NCBI GenBank assembly: GCA_963798805.1
Contig: CAWCVC010000003.1
Span: 1-33,899 of the forward strand
From: CAVZCK01 sp963798805
Lineage (GTDB): Bacteria > Pseudomonadota > Alphaproteobacteria > Rhizobiales > Rhodomicrobiaceae
DNA: 33,899 nt
Direction: 5' to 3'
Shown: positions 32,117 through 33,899 of the stretch, in pieces
Layout: each line of letters opens with the position of its first letter
Numbering within the stretch: position 1 is the first letter of the stretch
Made by a program: the position numbers and the translations under genes
The notes under the pieces: model-generated
Told to the model about the DNA's origin: nothing
Databases searched by the model: none
The model's input: the letters and a program-made list of their open reading frames with translations, nothing else

Positions 32117-32404
32117 CTACTCCTTGCTGAAGGCCCTTGAGCGGGCGGGCAGGTAGGCCGGGTAGCGCAGCTGGCGCAGATAGACTTCGGACATCTGCGG
32201 ATCGGCCTTGGCCATCATGCGCAGGAAGCCGATGGCGATCAGCCAGACCGCTAGGCCGATGACCGCGGCGACAAGGTTCAGCGCCGACACAGCCACGCCG
32301 CCGCAGAGGATCGCGGTAACGAGGACCGGCTCGCGCTCGCCGCCGAGAATGAGGTTTGGCCGGTGCAAGGCGCGATGAATCGCGGTTCGCCGGAGCGCGG
32401 TCAC
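32117..32404 (-). CDS. trbD: Conjugal transfer protein TrbD (VirB3-like)
   Basis: A 95-residue VirB3/TrbD protein. The N-terminal IHRALHRPNLILGGEREPVL is the family signature. One or two membrane helices follow (about 28-62, VTAILCGGVAVSALNLVAAV and IGLAVWLIAIGFLRMMAKAD), then YLRQLRYPAYLPARSR. It starts at GTG 32404, overlapping the trbC stop (GTGA). VirB3 partners the VirB4 ATPase encoded next. Confidence 0.93.
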   Translation of the reverse strand: MTALRRTAIHRALHRPNLILGGEREPVLVTAILCGGVAVSALNLVAAVIGLAVWLIAIGFLRMMAKADPQMSEVYLRQLRYPAYLPARSRAFSKE

Positions 32405-32715
32405 GGGATCACCGCGCCGCTGACATTGAAGAGCGTTGAAAGAATGTTCGCGGCGAAAACGATGAGCGAGATAGCGAGCGTCAGCATGATGATGCGGCGG
32501 ACGAATTCGCCGATCTCGCCGCCCCAGACCAGCATCGCACCGGCGACGACAATGCCCATCAGCGAAATCGCATAGGCAACCGGGCCGGTGACGCTGTCGC
32601 GGATCGCCTGGAGGGGCGTCTCCCAGGGCAGCGATCCGCCGGCGGTGCTGGCTTCAGCAAGGCTCGGATCGCAAAGCAGCAGCAACAGCGCAACGATCAG
32701 GACAGCATGTCTCAT
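32401..32715 (-). CDS. trbC: Conjugative pilin precursor TrbC (VirB2-like)
   Basis: A 104-residue pilin precursor. A signal peptide with cleavage near residue 20-22 (CDPSLAEA) is followed by GSLPWETPLQAIRDSVTGPV and two membrane helices (about 44-66 AYAISLMGIVVAGAMLVWGG and 73-96 RRIIMLTLAISLIVFAANIL), the usual VirB2/TrbC layout. In the RP4 system the pilin is cyclised; nothing here shows whether that applies. It begins three bases after trbB. Confidence 0.93.
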   Translation of the reverse strand: MRHAVLIVALLLLLCDPSLAEASTAGGSLPWETPLQAIRDSVTGPVAYAISLMGIVVAGAMLVWGGEIGEFVRRIIMLTLAISLIVFAANILSTLFNVSGAVIP

Positions 32716-32718
32716 GGC

Positions 32719-33675
32719 CTACTCCTCAAGGTGGGTTTGGTAGCTCTCGCCGCGGGTGCCTTCGACGCGGATCAGTTCCTCAACGCGGCGCCCGCGAGCG
32801 GTTTTGGCGATGAAGACGATGAAGTGGACCGCGGCGGCGATGGTCCTTTGCATGGGCGCAAGAGTTGCTTCGCGGACGAGGTCTTCGAGCCTTGCCAAGG
32901 CTTCGCGGGCGCTGTTGGCATGGATAGTGGCGACGCCGCCAGGATGGCCGGTGTTCCAGGCCTTGATCAGCTCCAGTGCCTCGCCGCCACGCACCTCGCC
33001 GACGATGATCCGCTTGGGGCTGAAGCGCATGGTGGCGCGGATGAGCCTTTGCAGGCTGACGCTACTCGTTGCCCGCATGATCATGGCGTTCGGCGCGGCG
33101 CATTGGATTTCGGCCGTATCTTCGATGATCACCAGGCGGTCGTCCGGAAGGGCCTCAGCCATATGGGCGAGCAGCGCGTTGGCGAGCGTCGTCTTGCCTG
33201 AGCCGGTGCCGCCGGCGATGAGGATATTGCGTCGCTCTTCGACCGCCTGGGCCAGCCGCGCCGCCTGAGGGCCTGTCATTATGCTCGCCGCGACGTAATC
33301 AGCGAGCGTCAGGATCTTGCCCGCCCGCCGCCGGATGGCAAAGCAGGGCGCCGAGACGACCGGCGGGATGACGGCTGAGAAGCGGCTGCCGTCGAGCGGC
33401 AACTCGCATTCGAGGATCGGGGCCTCGGCCGTGACGGTGGTGCGCATTTCCGAGGCGACGGTGGCAATCAGCGCTTCGGCTTGATAGGGCGGCATCTCGC
33501 CGAGCCGCTGAGGCAGGCAGCCCAATCGCTCGACCCACAGCACGCCGTCCGGATTGAGGATGACGTCGAGGACCTGCGGGTCGCTCAGGCAGGCAAAAAC
33601 CAGCGCCCCGAGCTCGCGCTCGAGCTTTGCGCCGATGCGCCGTGAGCGTTCGATCCTGGCGAGGCTTGGCTCCAT
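32719..33675 (-). CDS. trbB: Conjugal transfer ATPase TrbB (VirB11-like)
   Basis: A 318-residue hexameric secretion ATPase of the VirB11/TrbB family, acting on the cytoplasmic face to switch between pilus assembly and DNA transfer. Landmarks: GGTGSGKTTLANALL with Walker A at 155-162, the Asp box IIEDTAEI (183-190), Walker B IIVGEVRG (223-230) and the His box TGHPGGVATIHANS (242-255). Length is typical. It is the first trb gene and lies 15 bases after the VOC-family gene, so that gene is probably in the same transcript. Confidence 0.97.
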   Translation of the reverse strand: MEPSLARIERSRRIGAKLERELGALVFACLSDPQVLDVILNPDGVLWVERLGCLPQRLGEMPPYQAEALIATVASEMRTTVTAEAPILECELPLDGSRFSAVIPPVVSAPCFAIRRRAGKILTLADYVAASIMTGPQAARLAQAVEERRNILIAGGTGSGKTTLANALLAHMAEALPDDRLVIIEDTAEIQCAAPNAMIMRATSSVSLQRLIRATMRFSPKRIIVGEVRGGEALELIKAWNTGHPGGVATIHANSAREALARLEDLVREATLAPMQRTIAAAVHFIVFIAKTARGRRVEELIRVEGTRGESYQTHLEE

Positions 33676-33690
33676 CGCGTCCTGCCCCGC

Positions 33691-33899
33691 TCAATAGATG
33701 TAGCGCAGATCCTGATACCACTTGAATTCCAGGACATTGCCGGACGGATCGGCGGTCCAAAAAGTCAGATGGCGCTCTGGCCGCTCGCTGAACCGCCAGG
33801 CGAGCGCCGAGAGGTGCTTCACTTGGCTGTCGCTGCAATTGGCGTAGGCCTCCTCGATCTCCCCGCGTTCGAGCAGCGTGATGCCGAAATGGCGCGGAT
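33691..33899 (-). CDS. VOC-family (glyoxalase/dioxygenase-like) protein, C-terminal fragment
   Basis: The last 69 codons of a minus-strand gene that enters from the right edge. The readable sequence is PRHFGITLLERGEIEEAYAN, then SALAWRFSERPERHLTFWTA and DPSGNVLEFKWYQDLRYIY before TGA at 33691-33693. The TFWTADPSGNVLEFKWY segment is the C-terminal beta-alpha-beta-beta-beta unit of the vicinal oxygen chelate superfamily (glyoxalase, extradiol dioxygenase and antibiotic-resistance types); the Glu of LEFK is the usual metal ligand. The reaction cannot be determined. It is unusual as the gene directly before trbB, 15 bases away, and is probably ICE cargo. Confidence 0.75.
   Translation of the reverse strand, partial: PRHFGITLLERGEIEEAYANCSDSQVKHLSALAWRFSERPERHLTFWTADPSGNVLEFKWYQDLRYIY

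Larger units (their letters stand above)
19261..33899. mobile_element. Integrative and conjugative element, attachment end and trb module (partial)
   Basis: Starts at the tRNA-Lys 3'-half scar and includes CcdAB, the XRE/NagB-like and PfkB pair, a Fic protein and a complete trbB-to-trbI mating-pair-formation operon, and continues past the right edge. Relaxase, coupling protein, integrase and replication genes are not in view. No plasmid replication or partition gene is seen next to the trb operon, and chromosomal core genes occur 8 kb to the left, so an ICE is favoured over a plasmid. Confidence 0.75.

Noticed and set aside
1..33899. CRISPR arrays
   Set aside because: No set of regularly spaced short direct repeats was seen in any gap.

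Overview
The window looks like chromosome of an alphaproteobacterium of the order Hyphomicrobiales (Rhizobiales). Supporting this are the gene order nadD-rsfS-rlmH-envC-ctpA-yibQ-rppH, the block murA-DUF2948-hisD, and a 5' fragment resembling the flagellar regulator FtcR. The genus cannot be fixed from sequence alone; a Beijerinckiaceae-like methylotroph relative is a guess. || Positions 1-11,363 are ordinary core chromosome, nearly all on the minus strand: NAD synthesis (nadD), ribosome silencing and maturation (rsfS, rlmH), cell-envelope maintenance (an EnvC-like amidase activator, the CtpA protease, a divergent polysaccharide-deacetylase-like protein), RNA 5'-end decapping (rppH), histidine synthesis (hisD), the first committed peptidoglycan step (murA) and a tRNA-Thr(GGT). 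The only unusual part is two long inverted repeats between murA and DUF2948. || Positions 11,364-19,211 are an insertion-sequence scar. An IS1380-family element with a frameshifted transposase sits against a truncated cytochrome c. An ISAzo13-family element lies directly upstream of a glutathione S-transferase gene, and an IS481-family element is inserted inside that gene; removing it with one CTAG copy restores the reading frame exactly. A badly decayed IS3-family transposase follows. Only an NAD(P)-binding protein gene looks intact among the cargo; a small membrane protein next to it carries a frameshift. || Positions 19,212-33,899 look like one end of an integrative and conjugative element (ICE). 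The boundary is a 3' half of tRNA-Lys(CTT) on the minus strand with no 5' half, the expected scar of site-specific integration into a tRNA gene. By its orientation the element extends to the right and out of the window. It carries a CcdAB toxin-antitoxin pair, a two-gene operon encoding an XRE-type DNA-binding domain fused to a degenerate NagB-like sugar-phosphate domain plus a PfkB-family kinase, a Fic AMP-transferase with a palindromic operator cluster upstream, and a tightly packed trbB-C-D-E-J-L-F-G-H-I mating-pair-formation operon on the minus strand, preceded by the end of a VOC-family metalloenzyme gene. || The most novel candidate is the XRE/NagB-like plus PfkB pair (20,332-22,310). 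It looks like a self-contained circuit in which a kinase could make a phosphosugar ligand and a dead-enzyme domain could sense it to control DNA binding, placed next to the attachment end of a mobile element.
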